A stretch of 64,000 nucleotides of DNA from Prosthecobacter debontii (GTDB lineage Bacteria > Verrucomicrobiota > Verrucomicrobiia > Verrucomicrobiales > Verrucomicrobiaceae). Positions 9,190 through 19,138 of the stretch are shown here, piece after piece. The stretch spans positions 186,001 to 250,000 of the forward strand of contig NZ_FUYE01000009.1 in NCBI RefSeq assembly GCF_900167535.1, written 5' to 3'. The notes below the pieces were generated by a model. The model saw only the letters and a list, made by a program, of their open reading frames with translations, did no database searches and was not told the DNA's origin. The translations under genes were made by a program, and so were the position numbers. Each line of letters opens with the position of its first letter. Position 1 is the stretch's first letter.

Positions 9190-10392
9190 TTATTCCCCTG
9201 GCAGCGGCTCCGTGGGCCAGGTTTCCACCCAGGGCAGGCCGTGCTCGTTCAGGTCAGCCATGAAGGGATCGGGATTGAGCTGCTCCACATTCCAGACGCC
9301 GGGTTGGCGATACTCGGGGTTCGTGAGCAGCTGTTTGGCCGCGATCATGGCAGGCACACCGGTGGTGTAGCTCACGCCTTGGCTATTCGTTTCCGTGTAG
9401 CAGTCTTCGTGAGACTTGATGTTGTAAACGTAGTAGCGCTTGAATTCGCCGTCTTTACCGGTGCCTTCGATCCAGTTGCCGATGCAGGTCTTGCCCTTGG
9501 TATCGGGACCCAGGGTGCCGGGCTCAGGCAGGAGCGTCTTCAGGAACTCGATCGGGATGATCGGCACGCCTTTGTGCATGACGGGATCGATGCGGGTCAT
9601 GCCCACATTCACCAGCACTTCCATGTGCTTGATGTATTGATCGCCAAAGGTCATCCAGAAGCGGGCGCGACGGATGTCGAAGTGCTTGGTCAGGGACTCC
9701 AGCTCTTCGTGGTAGAGGCAATAGATGTTCTTCGGCCCGATGCCATCTGGGAAGTCGAAGCTGCGCTTGATCTCCAGCGGCTTGGTTTCCACCCAGGCAC
9801 CGTTTTCCCAGTAGCGACCGTTGGCGGTGACTTCGCGCAGGTTGATCTCAGGATTGAAGTTGGTGGCGAAAGCCTTGCCATGGTCACCGGCATTGCAGTC
9901 GATGATGTCCAGCGTGTCGATCTTGCTGAAGTGATGCTTCAGGGCGTAGGCGGTATAAACATTGGTCACGCCGGGGTCGAAACCGCAGCCGAGAAGCGCG
10001 GTCAGACCGGCGGCCTTGAACTTCTCCTGATAGGCCCACTGCCAGTGGTATTCAAACTTGGCCACATCGCGCGGTTCATAGTTGGCGGTATCGATGTAAT
10101 GCACGCCTGCTTCCAGGCAGGCATCCATGATGGTGAGATCCTGGTAGGGCAGGGCCACATTGATCACCACTTCCGGCTGGAAAGACTTCAGGAGCGCGAC
10201 CAACTCTGGCACGTTGTCGGCGTCCACCGCGGCGGTCTGGATGGGGCGCTTCAGCTCAGCGGCGATGCTGTCGCACTTCGACTTGGTCCGGGAGGCGAGC
10301 ATGATCTCGCTGAACACGTCAGGGAGCTGCGCGCATTTGTGTGTAACCACGCGGCCAACGCCGCCTGCACCGATGATGAGAACTTTTGCCAT
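9190..10392 (-). CDS. Saccharopine dehydrogenase family protein, probable carboxynorspermidine dehydrogenase
   Basis: A 400-residue reductase starting MAKVLIIGAGGVGRVV, with the GxGGVG Rossmann motif at residues 8-13. Features shared with the carboxynorspermidine/carboxyspermidine dehydrogenase branch include VINVALPYQDLTIMDACLEA, HYIDTANYEP and GCGFDPGVTNVYTAYALKHH. That enzyme condenses aspartate semialdehyde with a diamine to make a carboxy-polyamine, the first step of the alternative spermidine route. The decarboxylase (NspC type) that should follow is not nearby. A saccharopine-type lysine enzyme is the alternative but fits the conserved segments less well. Monocistronic. Confidence 0.85.
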   Translation of the reverse strand: MAKVLIIGAGGVGRVVTHKCAQLPDVFSEIMLASRTKSKCDSIAAELKRPIQTAAVDADNVPELVALLKSFQPEVVINVALPYQDLTIMDACLEAGVHYIDTANYEPRDVAKFEYHWQWAYQEKFKAAGLTALLGCGFDPGVTNVYTAYALKHHFSKIDTLDIIDCNAGDHGKAFATNFNPEINLREVTANGRYWENGAWVETKPLEIKRSFDFPDGIGPKNIYCLYHEELESLTKHFDIRRARFWMTFGDQYIKHMEVLVNVGMTRIDPVMHKGVPIIPIEFLKTLLPEPGTLGPDTKGKTCIGNWIEGTGKDGEFKRYYVYNIKSHEDCYTETNSQGVSYTTGVPAMIAAKQLLTNPEYRQPGVWNVEQLNPDPFMADLNEHGLPWVETWPTEPLPGE

Positions 10393-10568
10393 AGAGGGTA
10401 AGGCGCAAGGGTGGCGGTGATGCTCCGGGAGTCAAGCGATGCGGTGTGAAAGAAGAGTTTAAGGTTTTCGAGGTCCGAGGCTCTCTGGCGGTTAAGAACT
10501 TGCGGTGTGAGGGTGTATTCTGATACCCCTCTATCCCCACATCTATAAACTTTCGCCCTCCCTCGTTC

Positions 10569-11342
10569 ATGTTCTCCCTTTCCCATAAAACCGCCGTCGT
10601 TACGGGTGCTGGCTCTGGCATCGGTCAGGCCATTGCCCTGCTTTTTGCCCGACAGGGAGCGCATGTGGAGGTGCTGGACCTCACTGTCGAGGCCGCTCAG
10701 GTTACGGTGGATCAGATCATCGAAGCGGGGGGCAGTGCACGCGCGGTGGCCTGCGATGTGTCTGATCATGTCGGCGTGAAAAAGGTGTTTGAGGAGATCA
10801 GCATCCGGCGGCCTCGTTTGGACATTCTGGTCAATAACGCGGGCATTGCCCACATCGGTAGCGTTTTGACCACGACTGAGGGAGACATGGACCGTCTGTA
10901 TCAGGTGAATATCAAAGGCGTGTATAACTGCGCCCAGGCCGCTGTGGAGCGGATGCTGCCGCAGGGGGGGGGCGTGATCCTGAACATGTGCTCCATTGCG
11001 GCCCAGATGGGGCTCGCGGATCGTTTCGCCTATTCCATGACCAAGGGCGCGGTGCTGATGATGACCTATTCGATGGCGAAGGACTTCATCAAGCAGGGCA
11101 TCCGCTGCAACTGCATCAATCCAGCACGGGTTCACACGCCCTTCGTGGATGGTTACCTTGCGAAAACCTATCCCGGTCAAGAAGCGGAGATGTTCCAGAA
11201 GCTCAGTGAAGCCCAACCTATCGGTCGCATGGCGAGCCCGGATGAAATCGCCGCGCTGGCGCTGTATCTGTGCAGTGATGAGGCGGGCTTCATCACTGGT
11301 AGTGCCTACCCCATCGATGGGGGCGCGGTGAACCTGCGCTAA
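10569..11342 (+). CDS. Short-chain dehydrogenase/reductase (SDR)
   Basis: A classical SDR of 257 residues. TGAGSGIGQA (residues 11-20) binds the dinucleotide, VNNAGIA is the structural NNAG motif, and the catalytic Ser, Tyr and Lys are in CSIAAQ and YSMTK. Asp in the segment VEVLDL at the end of the second beta strand suggests NAD(H) preference. The C-terminus (GFITGSAYPIDGGAVNLR) is typical of sugar/alcohol-oxidising and FabG-like SDRs. Substrate unknown. It is followed after about 70 bp by a secreted beta-propeller gene on the same strand, which may be co-transcribed but has no clear functional link. Confidence 0.93.
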   Translation: MFSLSHKTAVVTGAGSGIGQAIALLFARQGAHVEVLDLTVEAAQVTVDQIIEAGGSARAVACDVSDHVGVKKVFEEISIRRPRLDILVNNAGIAHIGSVLTTTEGDMDRLYQVNIKGVYNCAQAAVERMLPQGGGVILNMCSIAAQMGLADRFAYSMTKGAVLMMTYSMAKDFIKQGIRCNCINPARVHTPFVDGYLAKTYPGQEAEMFQKLSEAQPIGRMASPDEIAALALYLCSDEAGFITGSAYPIDGGAVNLR

Positions 11343-11414
11343 GAAAAGATCCCCGCCAGTGTTGGCCGAAACATCTCGACAAGCTGGGTCGTTTTGATTT
11401 CTCTGCCCCTACGC

Positions 11415-12761
11415 ATGAAACCGCCCGCCTTTCTCGCTCTCGCCCTCTCTCTTGCCGCATCCTTTGCCCAGGCTGAAAACTGGCCCAACTGGCGTGGCCC
11501 CCATCAAGACGGTGCCAGCACGGAAAAGAACCTGCCGGCAAAGTTCAGCCCTACGGAAAAGGTGAAGTGGGCGGCCGATGTGCCCTCCATCTCCGCCTCC
11601 GTGCCCGTGGTGTGGGGAGACAAGGTTTTCCTCACGGCTCCGATCCAGGATAAGCAGCAGCTCGTCGGCCTCTGCTACGATGCGAAGACGGGCAAGGAAC
11701 TGTGGCGCAAGGTGGTGTCTGAAGGAGGCCTGCAATGGGATAATAAGAGCAATCTGGCCAGCCCCTCTCCGGTGACGGATGGGGAGCGTGTGGTGTTCCT
11801 CTTCGCCGATGCGGTAGCGGCGAGTTTCGATCTCGAAGGGAACCTGCAATGGAAGCGCGACTTTAAAGAATCTCACGGTGCCTTTGCTACCCAGTGGACG
11901 TATGGCAGCAGCCCCGTGCTGGATAGCGGCAAGCTCTACATCCAGGTGCTGCAACGCAATGAGACCTTCGAGTTTCAGGGCTTCCCAAAAGGCACGCCAG
12001 GGAAGGACATGAGCAGCTACATCCTGGCTGTAGACCCAGCGACAGGCAAAGACCTCTGGAAGCACATCCGCCCCACCGAGGCTCAGGTCGAGTCCCTGGA
12101 ATCCTTCAGCACGCCGGTGTTCTGTGATCATAACGGCAAGCGCGTCATGCTGATCTCCGGTGGCGATACCCTGTCCCTGCACGATGCGGCTACCGGCGAT
12201 GAATACGCACGTCTCGCTACCTGGAACCTTCCTGGCGATGGCTACAACAAGTTCTATCGCCTCGTGCCCTCTCCTGTGGTGGGTGATGGCGTCGCACTCG
12301 TCTGTGCGCCGAAGAAATCCTCGGTCTATGCGATGTCTCTCGATAGCAAGGGCAAGGACGTGCAGCCGCTGTGGGTGAGTGACTCCAAGGTGGTGAGCAG
12401 TGATGTCTCCACCCCCGCTTTCTATGAAGGCAGCTTCTATGTTCTGGATAGCGACCGCCGCACGGTGAGCCGTGTCGAGCCGAAGACTGGCAAGGTTCTC
12501 TGGATCGGCGAAACCGGCAGCAAGGCTAAGTTTGAAGGCAGCCCAACCGTGGTGGATGGCAAGATCTACATGATCAACTTCTGGGGAGATGTGTATGTGG
12601 TCAAAGCCGGCGGCGATAGCTTTGAGCTTCTGAGCGTGAACTCCATGGGCAATGGCAGCAAGCCGAACGGTGATGCCGCAAGCTGCCGCAGCAGCATCGC
12701 CGCAGCCAATGGCTGCCTCTTTATCCGCACACAGGAGAAGCTGTATTGTGTGGGAGAGTGA
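11415..12761 (+). CDS. Secreted PQQ-like beta-propeller repeat protein
   Basis: A 448-residue exported protein. I use ATG 11415 (MKPPAFLALALSLAASFAQA), which begins a clear signal peptide, rather than a TTG seven codons earlier. The mature N-terminus NWPNWRGPHQDGAS is the standard opening of the PQQ-like propeller proteins abundant in Verrucomicrobia and Planctomycetes. Blades are marked by repeated A.TGKELW / DLWKH / GKVLW segments. Most members of this group are not proven quinoproteins and may be scaffolds or bind other ligands. A strong terminator follows. Confidence 0.9.
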   Translation: MKPPAFLALALSLAASFAQAENWPNWRGPHQDGASTEKNLPAKFSPTEKVKWAADVPSISASVPVVWGDKVFLTAPIQDKQQLVGLCYDAKTGKELWRKVVSEGGLQWDNKSNLASPSPVTDGERVVFLFADAVAASFDLEGNLQWKRDFKESHGAFATQWTYGSSPVLDSGKLYIQVLQRNETFEFQGFPKGTPGKDMSSYILAVDPATGKDLWKHIRPTEAQVESLESFSTPVFCDHNGKRVMLISGGDTLSLHDAATGDEYARLATWNLPGDGYNKFYRLVPSPVVGDGVALVCAPKKSSVYAMSLDSKGKDVQPLWVSDSKVVSSDVSTPAFYEGSFYVLDSDRRTVSRVEPKTGKVLWIGETGSKAKFEGSPTVVDGKIYMINFWGDVYVVKAGGDSFELLSVNSMGNGSKPNGDAASCRSSIAAANGCLFIRTQEKLYCVGE

Positions 12762-12789
12762 GTTCTCGATACCTTGGATTCGATACAAG

Positions 12790-12821
12790 ACAGGCCTTCT
12801 GATGAAGGCCTGTTTTTTTTG
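12790..12821 (+). terminator. Intrinsic terminator
   Basis: Ten-bp stem ACAGGCCTTC (12790-12799) / GAAGGCCTGT (12804-12813), loop TGAT, followed by a run of T to 12820. It ends the beta-propeller gene. Confidence 0.92.
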
Positions 12822-12904
12822 TGCTTCAATGCAGGAATAAATTTTCGCTGAGGACGTGTGGCTTGCTGTAACTGGTGGATGGAAAAGGGGATCATTCTTT
12901 AGTC

Positions 12905-15900
12905 ATGTCCTCCCGATTCTTTACCGTTCTCGCGTTACTCATTCTTCCCTTCTTCTCACAAGCTCAGACCCAAGTATCCCAAGAGCCCGTGCTGGGCTTT
13001 GAGGTGGGAGCCAGCCTTCAGTCTCGCTATGGACTTTATTACCGTGCCTCGACGGGCAAGTTCTACGGCACTTCGTCCCGGGGCGGGGCCTATGGGGCCG
13101 GGACAGTTTTTGAAATGGATGCGACGGGAGCCTTCCAGAATTTATCATTTTCCGCTGTTGGCGAAGCTGAGGCTTTTCCAGGGGCTTGGCCGATGAGCGA
13201 ATTGGCGGAAAGCTCGGATGGCTGGTTGTGGACGACGGTCGGTAACAAGGAGGCGCTGGCTGCACAGCAACTTGGTAGTATTGTGAGGTTAAGGCCGGAG
13301 ACTGGTGAATGCCAAGTGATGGCTAGATTCACGGGGAACACGGGGCTGATCGAAGGTAGCTTTCCTCAGGCTGGCTTGGTCAATGATGGGAATGGTTTCT
13401 TTTGGGGAAGCACAATGTATTCGAATGCCGCTCAAAATTCGGGGTTAGGCACGTTATTCAAAATTAATGAAATCACCGGGCAGTTCACCAAGATGTTCAG
13501 CTTCACGGGCGGCACGGGTCTGTATAAAGGCAAGAAGCCAGTGGGCACGATGTATAAAGATGGTTCCGGAAACCTGTGGGGGGTGACGGAAGAAGGGGGC
13601 GCATTAGATCGCGGCACGATCTTTAAATATGACATCGCCTCGGGCACCTTCACAAACATCACCGACTTTTCCGGCAGCACCTCACCGACCGGTAACCAGA
13701 TCACAGGCACCTTTCCCAATTCACGTCTGGTGCCTGATGGTGCAGGATACCTTTGGGGCACCACGCGCACGGGCGCAACGAATGGCAATGGCACCATCTT
13801 TAAGGTGGAGATGGCAACGGGGACCGCCACGCATGTGACGGAGTTTAACAACAATGGTGCTATTCAAAGCGGCATGCTGACTCCCGATGGGCAAGGTTAT
13901 CTGTGGGGGTTCACCAATGCCGGAGGGACCAGCAACAAAGGCACGATCTTCAAAATTGAAGCAGCGAGCGGAACCCTGACTACCGTTTTGCAATTCGCTA
14001 CCCTTAGCGGAACCAATGCCGGGATCTCGGGGCCTTCATCAGCGCTGGTGCGCACGCCCGATGGTTACATGTGGGGCACGGCAGGCACAGGGACCAGTTG
14101 GATCGTGTATAAGCTGAAGATCAGCGATAACACTTTCACCAAAGTGGCTGAGGGCCTGTCATCAGGGCAGACCCTTTATGGCAAGAGCCCTCTCGCGGGG
14201 GTGGTGGGGAGTGAAGGTAGCCCGTGGCTCTGGGGCACGACCTCGTCGGGCGGGAACGCCGGTTTAGGCACCTTGTATCGAGTCAATCCAGAAAGCGGAC
14301 AGGTGGAGGTGTTGAAACACTTCACCGGCACCTCAGGCAGCGTTCTCGGCTCGAAGCCCTCCGGTAAACTGACCATCGCATCCAATGGTGTGCTCTGGGG
14401 CACTACCGAAGAAGGTGGCACTGGCAACTTTGGCACGATCTTTAAGTATGATCCCAGCACGGCGACTTTTTCCGCAGTCTACTCCTTTACTGCTAATGGC
14501 AACGGAGCCAGTCCGCTCGGTTTAACGTTAGGTGCCAATGGAGTCTTGTGGGGAGTCGCTAGAAGTGGCTCCGACGGTATCCTTTTCAGCTACAACCCAA
14601 GCACCAATGTGTTCACCAAGGTGTATGGCTTTACGGCTCTTACCGATGCCAATGCACTCGGGCGCTATCCGGATTGCAAGCTAGTGTCAGATGGCAATGG
14701 CTACCTCTGGGGAGCGACCACGGAACGTGGCCAGAACAACGACGGAACCATCTTCAAAGTCGAGGAGGCGACAGGCACCGTTACGCTGGTTTATCGTTTG
14801 AACAATGATTCGGCTTTGCCGCTCTCCACACGGGCGGCCGCAGTGAAAGGTGAGCTTTACTTCGATGGCTCCGGTTACCTGTGGGGCATGTGGGGGAATG
14901 AAGTGACGGGCGGTGTATTCCGTTTCAATACGGCTACGAGCACGTTCGAAAATGTGTTTGTGAATCAGAGCAGTTCTTACCCGTATCAAACGAGTTACCC
15001 TGGCACACTCGGCAAGGCAACGAATGGCACCTTTTGGTTTGCAGGTACGGAGACGACTCAGGCCACTTCTGCCCCCATCTATGCCACGGGAAGAGATGTG
15101 GTGTGGCAGATTGACCCGACTGCCCAGACTCCAGCAGCGACGAAGCGTTGGTCCCTTGCAGAGGGCCTGACTTCGTCATTCGCTCCTTCCAACTATCCCA
15201 CAGGTGCGCTCTACGAACATTCGGATGGCTATCTCTATGGGGTCAATCGTGACAAGGGAACCACTCGTGATCTCCGTCCGGCGGGTGGCGGTATGCTTTA
15301 TCGCATTCGGTCAGGACCCGCAGTGACCACGATGCCGATCGGCACTGCTGGGGTGTTTTCTTCTGTCTCTGGGACAACAGCCACTCTGCGAGCGAACGTC
15401 AACCCGAACGGTCTTACCGTTACACCCGAGTTTGAGTGGGGCCCCACCAGCGCCTTGGGTCAAGTGGCCAGTGCTTCAGCGGCCACCCCTGGTAGTATCG
15501 GCAGCATTGTGACGGGCACGGTGACAGGATTGGCTCCAGCCACCACTTACTACTACCGCTCTCGGGTCCAGACTGAGACAGGGTATGCCTATGGAAATAT
15601 GCTCACTTTCCTAACAGGAAGTGTCACTGCGGTTCAAGGTCCCGAGATCGCGGTAGAGTCGCCCTTGGCAGTTCCTCTGGTGAATAATTCGGGCACGGTG
15701 AGTTTAGGGCGTGTGCCCGTGGGACAAAATCGCAAGCAGCCCGTAGTGGTTCGTAATGAGGGACAGAGCACCCTGTCGGGACTTACCGCCAGCATCTCCG
15801 GGTCTTCGGATTTTACCATCGTGAGCGATGTCTCTCCCACCTCATTGCTGAGCACGTTTCATCGTGCAGGTTTGATGGTGCTCTTTACACCGAGCGGAGC

Positions 15901-18900
15901 AGGCGTGCGCACTGCGACTCTGACCATCACCAGCAATGATAGCAACGAAGGCAGCTTTGAGATCCATCTATCGGCTGAAGGAGTGGTGGAGCCAGATATT
16001 GAGGTCACCACCAACGGTGGAGCTGGAATTGAGGTCGGCAGTTGGGTCGATTTCGGTAGCACTGCGATGGGGGTGGCGACCAACCAAACACTCCTCATTA
16101 AAAATGTGGGTAATGCCACTCTAACCGGCATCTCCTTCGAGATCATTGGTTCGGCTAAGGATGATTATGGTTTTGGCTCGGTTCCTGGGGCTTCACTGCT
16201 GGATGGGGGAAGTAGCAATCTGATCCTGTCGTTTACTCCATCTGAGATGGGGGCTCGTGACGCAACGCTGCGTATCCGCAGTGATGATCCTGATGAAAGC
16301 GTCTATGAGATCAAACTCACAGGCAAGGCGATTTCAGCCCCTGAGATCGTGGTGGAATATCCGGCGCAAACCGATCTCACCGATGGGGTGAGCACCGTGA
16401 GCTTTGGCAATGTGCCCGTGGGGGCCTCCGTAACCCGAGAGTTGGTGATCAAGAACATCGGCTCGGCTCCCTTGACCGGTGTTTCGGCCAGCGTCGTGGG
16501 TCAGCCTCAGTATGTGGTGACCACTGCACCGCTGGCGACGATTGCCCCGGGAAGCAGCAGCACTTGCGTAATTACTTTGACGCCCCTCGCTGCGACATCC
16601 GTGATTGCTCAATTTCAGATCACCAGCAATGATAGTGATGAAAATCCCTTCAATCTGACCTTGAGCGGTGCGGGCACGACCTCTCCTGAAATCTCGGTCG
16701 AAGTTGGAGCCACGGTTCTGATCGATGGAGAATCCGAATTGGATTACGGGATGGTGAACATGGGGGCTACCGGTTCAAAAACCATCACGATCAAAAACCT
16801 GGGGAATACTACGCTCAACAGCCTAGCTGTGAATATCGGCGGAGCAGATGAGGCGAGCTTCTTCGCAACGGCTCTCAGCCAAACCAGCCTGGCTCCGAAT
16901 GGCAGCGTGGCTTTTGTGCTGACTTTCTCACCTGACGCGGAGCGGGCCTTTGCCTCGACCCTCCAGATCTCCAGCAACGATGCCGATGAAGCTTCATTTG
17001 ATGTGGGTCTCACGGGTGAGGGTGTCATGCCTCAGAGCCCCTTGTTCCCTGAGCAGGAGCTTTCGCGCTTGGTTCTGATCGGGGACACGACGACCTTCGA
17101 GCCTGAAGTGAATGGTGCGGTGCCGATGACTTTTCAATGGAGGAAAAATGGAACGGTGATCCGCAATGCAACTCAGGCCTCATTCACAGTTTCCAATCTT
17201 TCAAAAGCCAGCATTGGCGCTTACAGCCTGCTGGCTGAAAACAGTGAAGGGTCTTCCACCTCATCACCTTTCTATCTGGGTGCGGTAATGCTTCGCCAAG
17301 GCTCCCTGCCATTCAAGGTCGGCACGAAGCTGACGCTGAAAAACACCTCTTATCTTCCACAGGCCGCAGGTGTGAGCTACCGCTATCAATGGAAGCGATC
17401 CGGCAATGTCTTGCAGGATGGAGAAACGATCACCGGTAGCGAGATCAGCGGTGCCAGCAGCCCTGTTTTGACTGTGAATAACCTTCAAGTCGCCGATAGC
17501 GGTAACTACACCTGTGTAGTCACGATGATGGCACCCGATCGCACTGATGAGATTGCTGACGGCGATACGGTTGTACAAGTGGTTGAAAAACCTGTTTTTG
17601 AGCCAATTGAACTCGGGCCGACAAACGTTGCGGAGGCTGTGCATGAAGTCATTGAGGCCTCGTTCAGCCCAACCAAATATTCGGCAAAGGGTCTGCCCCC
17701 TGGGGTGAAGCTAAACGCCGTCACCGGTGAGCTGACGGGGGCTCCTACAGCACCTAGGCTGGTGAAAGGGGTGCTCATCCCTTATCAGGTGATCTTTACC
17801 GCCACGAACTTGGCGGGTTCGACCTCGACACCCGTGCTCGACTGGCTGGTCAATCCGCTCCCAGTAGGCGTGGTGGGCACTTTCAATGGCCTCGTGGCTC
17901 GCAATGCGTTGAATGCTTCCGTGGAAGGGGACGCCGGTTTGGGCGGTTCGATCAAAGTCGTGACAACCAGCTCAGGGAGCTTGAGTGGAACCTTGAAATG
18001 GGGGGCCTTATCCTACGGGTTCAAAGGCGTTCTTGTGATGCCGAATGGCGAAGGCAATCCGACGGCTGAGGTGACCATTCCACGGAAGAGCCCCTTGGAA
18101 CCCTTGGAGTTGAGCTTTACCGTGAATGCCTTGGGTGAAGATCCTGAAACCAGTGGACGCTTGGCGGGCTCCGTCTCAGCCGATGGTGCCCCCGTGACCG
18201 TTGACGCGTGGTTGGCCTCAACCACTGATCTGACGTTAGGGCTCTACAATTTGGCGCTGCGGCCCAGTGAGCCATTAGACCCAGAAGTCGCTCCGGCTGG
18301 ATTCAGCTATGCGACCCTGAAAGTGGGGGCCAAAGGAGCCGTGACATGGACGGGGCTGCTGGCAGATGGAACCAAGATCACAGGTAGCAACACGACCGGG
18401 CCGAGCGGGCAAATCTCCCTCTATCAACTGCTCTATAAGAACACCGGGAGCCTGCAAGTGGCTGTGACGGCCGATCCCGCCGATGGGGTGGATGGTGCTG
18501 CTGAGTGGCTCAAATACGAACAGACCAAGACTCGCAGTTATGCCGACGGCTTTTATGTGGAATCGGAGGTCACAGGCGGGCTTTATATCCCTCAAATCAT
18601 CTCGGCTGATTTGACGCTGAAAGCCAGGAGCGGTGGACTTGAAAGCACGCTGGAATATCCGGCGGCTTTTGATTCCAAGAATGTCCTGATCGTGACCGAT
18701 GAGGGTGAGAAGTTCTCGCTCAAGCTGAATGTGAAGACGGGACTTATCACGGGTAGTTTCGAGCAACCCGGCATCCCGAAAGTTCGCAAGGCAGTGTCTT
18801 ATGCTACTTGGGTTCCTGGGCTCGGTGGCATCGGCTTCTTCCTCCTGCCTGAAGATACCTCCACCACTTCGCCGATCTACTCCGGCGCTTTGGAAATCCA

Positions 18901-18919
18901 CGAAGAGTCCGATCTCTGA
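12905..18919 (+). CDS. Giant secreted multidomain protein (TIGR03803-like, choice-of-anchor D, Ig-like)
   Basis: A 2004-residue exported protein. The start at ATG 12905 gives a good signal peptide (MSSRFFTVLALLILPFFSQA); a GTG ten codons upstream is less likely. Residues about 25-800: repeats with G.LWGTT..GG..G.GTIFK, matching the Gloeo/Verruco repeat (TIGR03803). About 815-900: a fibronectin-like module (ATLRANVNPNG, YYYRSRVQTETG). About 915-1370: four choice-of-anchor D (ASH-like) domains with FGNVPVG and ITSNDSDE.PF motifs. About 1375-1660: two Ig-like domains (TFQWRKNG, YQWKRSG) and a putative-Ig module (GLPPGVKLNAVTGELTG). The last 350 residues form a beta-rich module shared with the protein at 35118-40187. 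No C-terminal anchor is visible. Probable surface or matrix adhesin; no enzymatic site seen. Confidence 0.88.
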   Translation: MSSRFFTVLALLILPFFSQAQTQVSQEPVLGFEVGASLQSRYGLYYRASTGKFYGTSSRGGAYGAGTVFEMDATGAFQNLSFSAVGEAEAFPGAWPMSELAESSDGWLWTTVGNKEALAAQQLGSIVRLRPETGECQVMARFTGNTGLIEGSFPQAGLVNDGNGFFWGSTMYSNAAQNSGLGTLFKINEITGQFTKMFSFTGGTGLYKGKKPVGTMYKDGSGNLWGVTEEGGALDRGTIFKYDIASGTFTNITDFSGSTSPTGNQITGTFPNSRLVPDGAGYLWGTTRTGATNGNGTIFKVEMATGTATHVTEFNNNGAIQSGMLTPDGQGYLWGFTNAGGTSNKGTIFKIEAASGTLTTVLQFATLSGTNAGISGPSSALVRTPDGYMWGTAGTGTSWIVYKLKISDNTFTKVAEGLSSGQTLYGKSPLAGVVGSEGSPWLWGTTSSGGNAGLGTLYRVNPESGQVEVLKHFTGTSGSVLGSKPSGKLTIASNGVLWGTTEEGGTGNFGTIFKYDPSTATFSAVYSFTANGNGASPLGLTLGANGVLWGVARSGSDGILFSYNPSTNVFTKVYGFTALTDANALGRYPDCKLVSDGNGYLWGATTERGQNNDGTIFKVEEATGTVTLVYRLNNDSALPLSTRAAAVKGELYFDGSGYLWGMWGNEVTGGVFRFNTATSTFENVFVNQSSSYPYQTSYPGTLGKATNGTFWFAGTETTQATSAPIYATGRDVVWQIDPTAQTPAATKRWSLAEGLTSSFAPSNYPTGALYEHSDGYLYGVNRDKGTTRDLRPAGGGMLYRIRSGPAVTTMPIGTAGVFSSVSGTTATLRANVNPNGLTVTPEFEWGPTSALGQVASASAATPGSIGSIVTGTVTGLAPATTYYYRSRVQTETGYAYGNMLTFLTGSVTAVQGPEIAVESPLAVPLVNNSGTVSLGRVPVGQNRKQPVVVRNEGQSTLSGLTASISGSSDFTIVSDVSPTSLLSTFHRAGLMVLFTPSGAGVRTATLTITSNDSNEGSFEIHLSAEGVVEPDIEVTTNGGAGIEVGSWVDFGSTAMGVATNQTLLIKNVGNATLTGISFEIIGSAKDDYGFGSVPGASLLDGGSSNLILSFTPSEMGARDATLRIRSDDPDESVYEIKLTGKAISAPEIVVEYPAQTDLTDGVSTVSFGNVPVGASVTRELVIKNIGSAPLTGVSASVVGQPQYVVTTAPLATIAPGSSSTCVITLTPLAATSVIAQFQITSNDSDENPFNLTLSGAGTTSPEISVEVGATVLIDGESELDYGMVNMGATGSKTITIKNLGNTTLNSLAVNIGGADEASFFATALSQTSLAPNGSVAFVLTFSPDAERAFASTLQISSNDADEASFDVGLTGEGVMPQSPLFPEQELSRLVLIGDTTTFEPEVNGAVPMTFQWRKNGTVIRNATQASFTVSNLSKASIGAYSLLAENSEGSSTSSPFYLGAVMLRQGSLPFKVGTKLTLKNTSYLPQAAGVSYRYQWKRSGNVLQDGETITGSEISGASSPVLTVNNLQVADSGNYTCVVTMMAPDRTDEIADGDTVVQVVEKPVFEPIELGPTNVAEAVHEVIEASFSPTKYSAKGLPPGVKLNAVTGELTGAPTAPRLVKGVLIPYQVIFTATNLAGSTSTPVLDWLVNPLPVGVVGTFNGLVARNALNASVEGDAGLGGSIKVVTTSSGSLSGTLKWGALSYGFKGVLVMPNGEGNPTAEVTIPRKSPLEPLELSFTVNALGEDPETSGRLAGSVSADGAPVTVDAWLASTTDLTLGLYNLALRPSEPLDPEVAPAGFSYATLKVGAKGAVTWTGLLADGTKITGSNTTGPSGQISLYQLLYKNTGSLQVAVTADPADGVDGAAEWLKYEQTKTRSYADGFYVESEVTGGLYIPQIISADLTLKARSGGLESTLEYPAAFDSKNVLIVTDEGEKFSLKLNVKTGLITGSFEQPGIPKVRKAVSYATWVPGLGGIGFFLLPEDTSTTSPIYSGALEIHEESDL

Positions 18920-18951
18920 GTTGGGATACCTGATCGTAGGCTAACCTCTTT

Positions 18952-18990
18952 CGAGCCCGCAGAGTGAACCTCTGCGGGCTCGATGCGTTT
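18952..18990 (+). terminator. Strong hairpin after the giant secreted protein
   Basis: Perfect 13-bp GC-rich stem CGAGCCCGCAGAG (18952-18964) / CTCTGCGGGCTCG (18970-18982), loop TGAAC. The downstream sequence ATGCGTTTGG has only a short T tract, so it may act as a terminator or as an mRNA 3'-end stabiliser. Confidence 0.7.
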
Positions 18991-19138
18991 GGAGCTGTTG
19001 CGCGAGGCCAAAAAAGCATGCGGTGGAGAACACGATGATGCACGGCACCTCTTAGGATGCTTTTTCTGATGGGTGCATCCTTAATTCTTATTGATCCGAA
19101 TCAGCCTGTCTTTACCCTCTCTGGGCTCATGCTTAGCC

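Noticed and set aside
9187-10401. 404-codon plus-strand open frame opposite the carboxynorspermidine dehydrogenase
   Set aside because: The minus-strand product carries a Rossmann motif and conserved segments throughout; the plus-strand frame has none.
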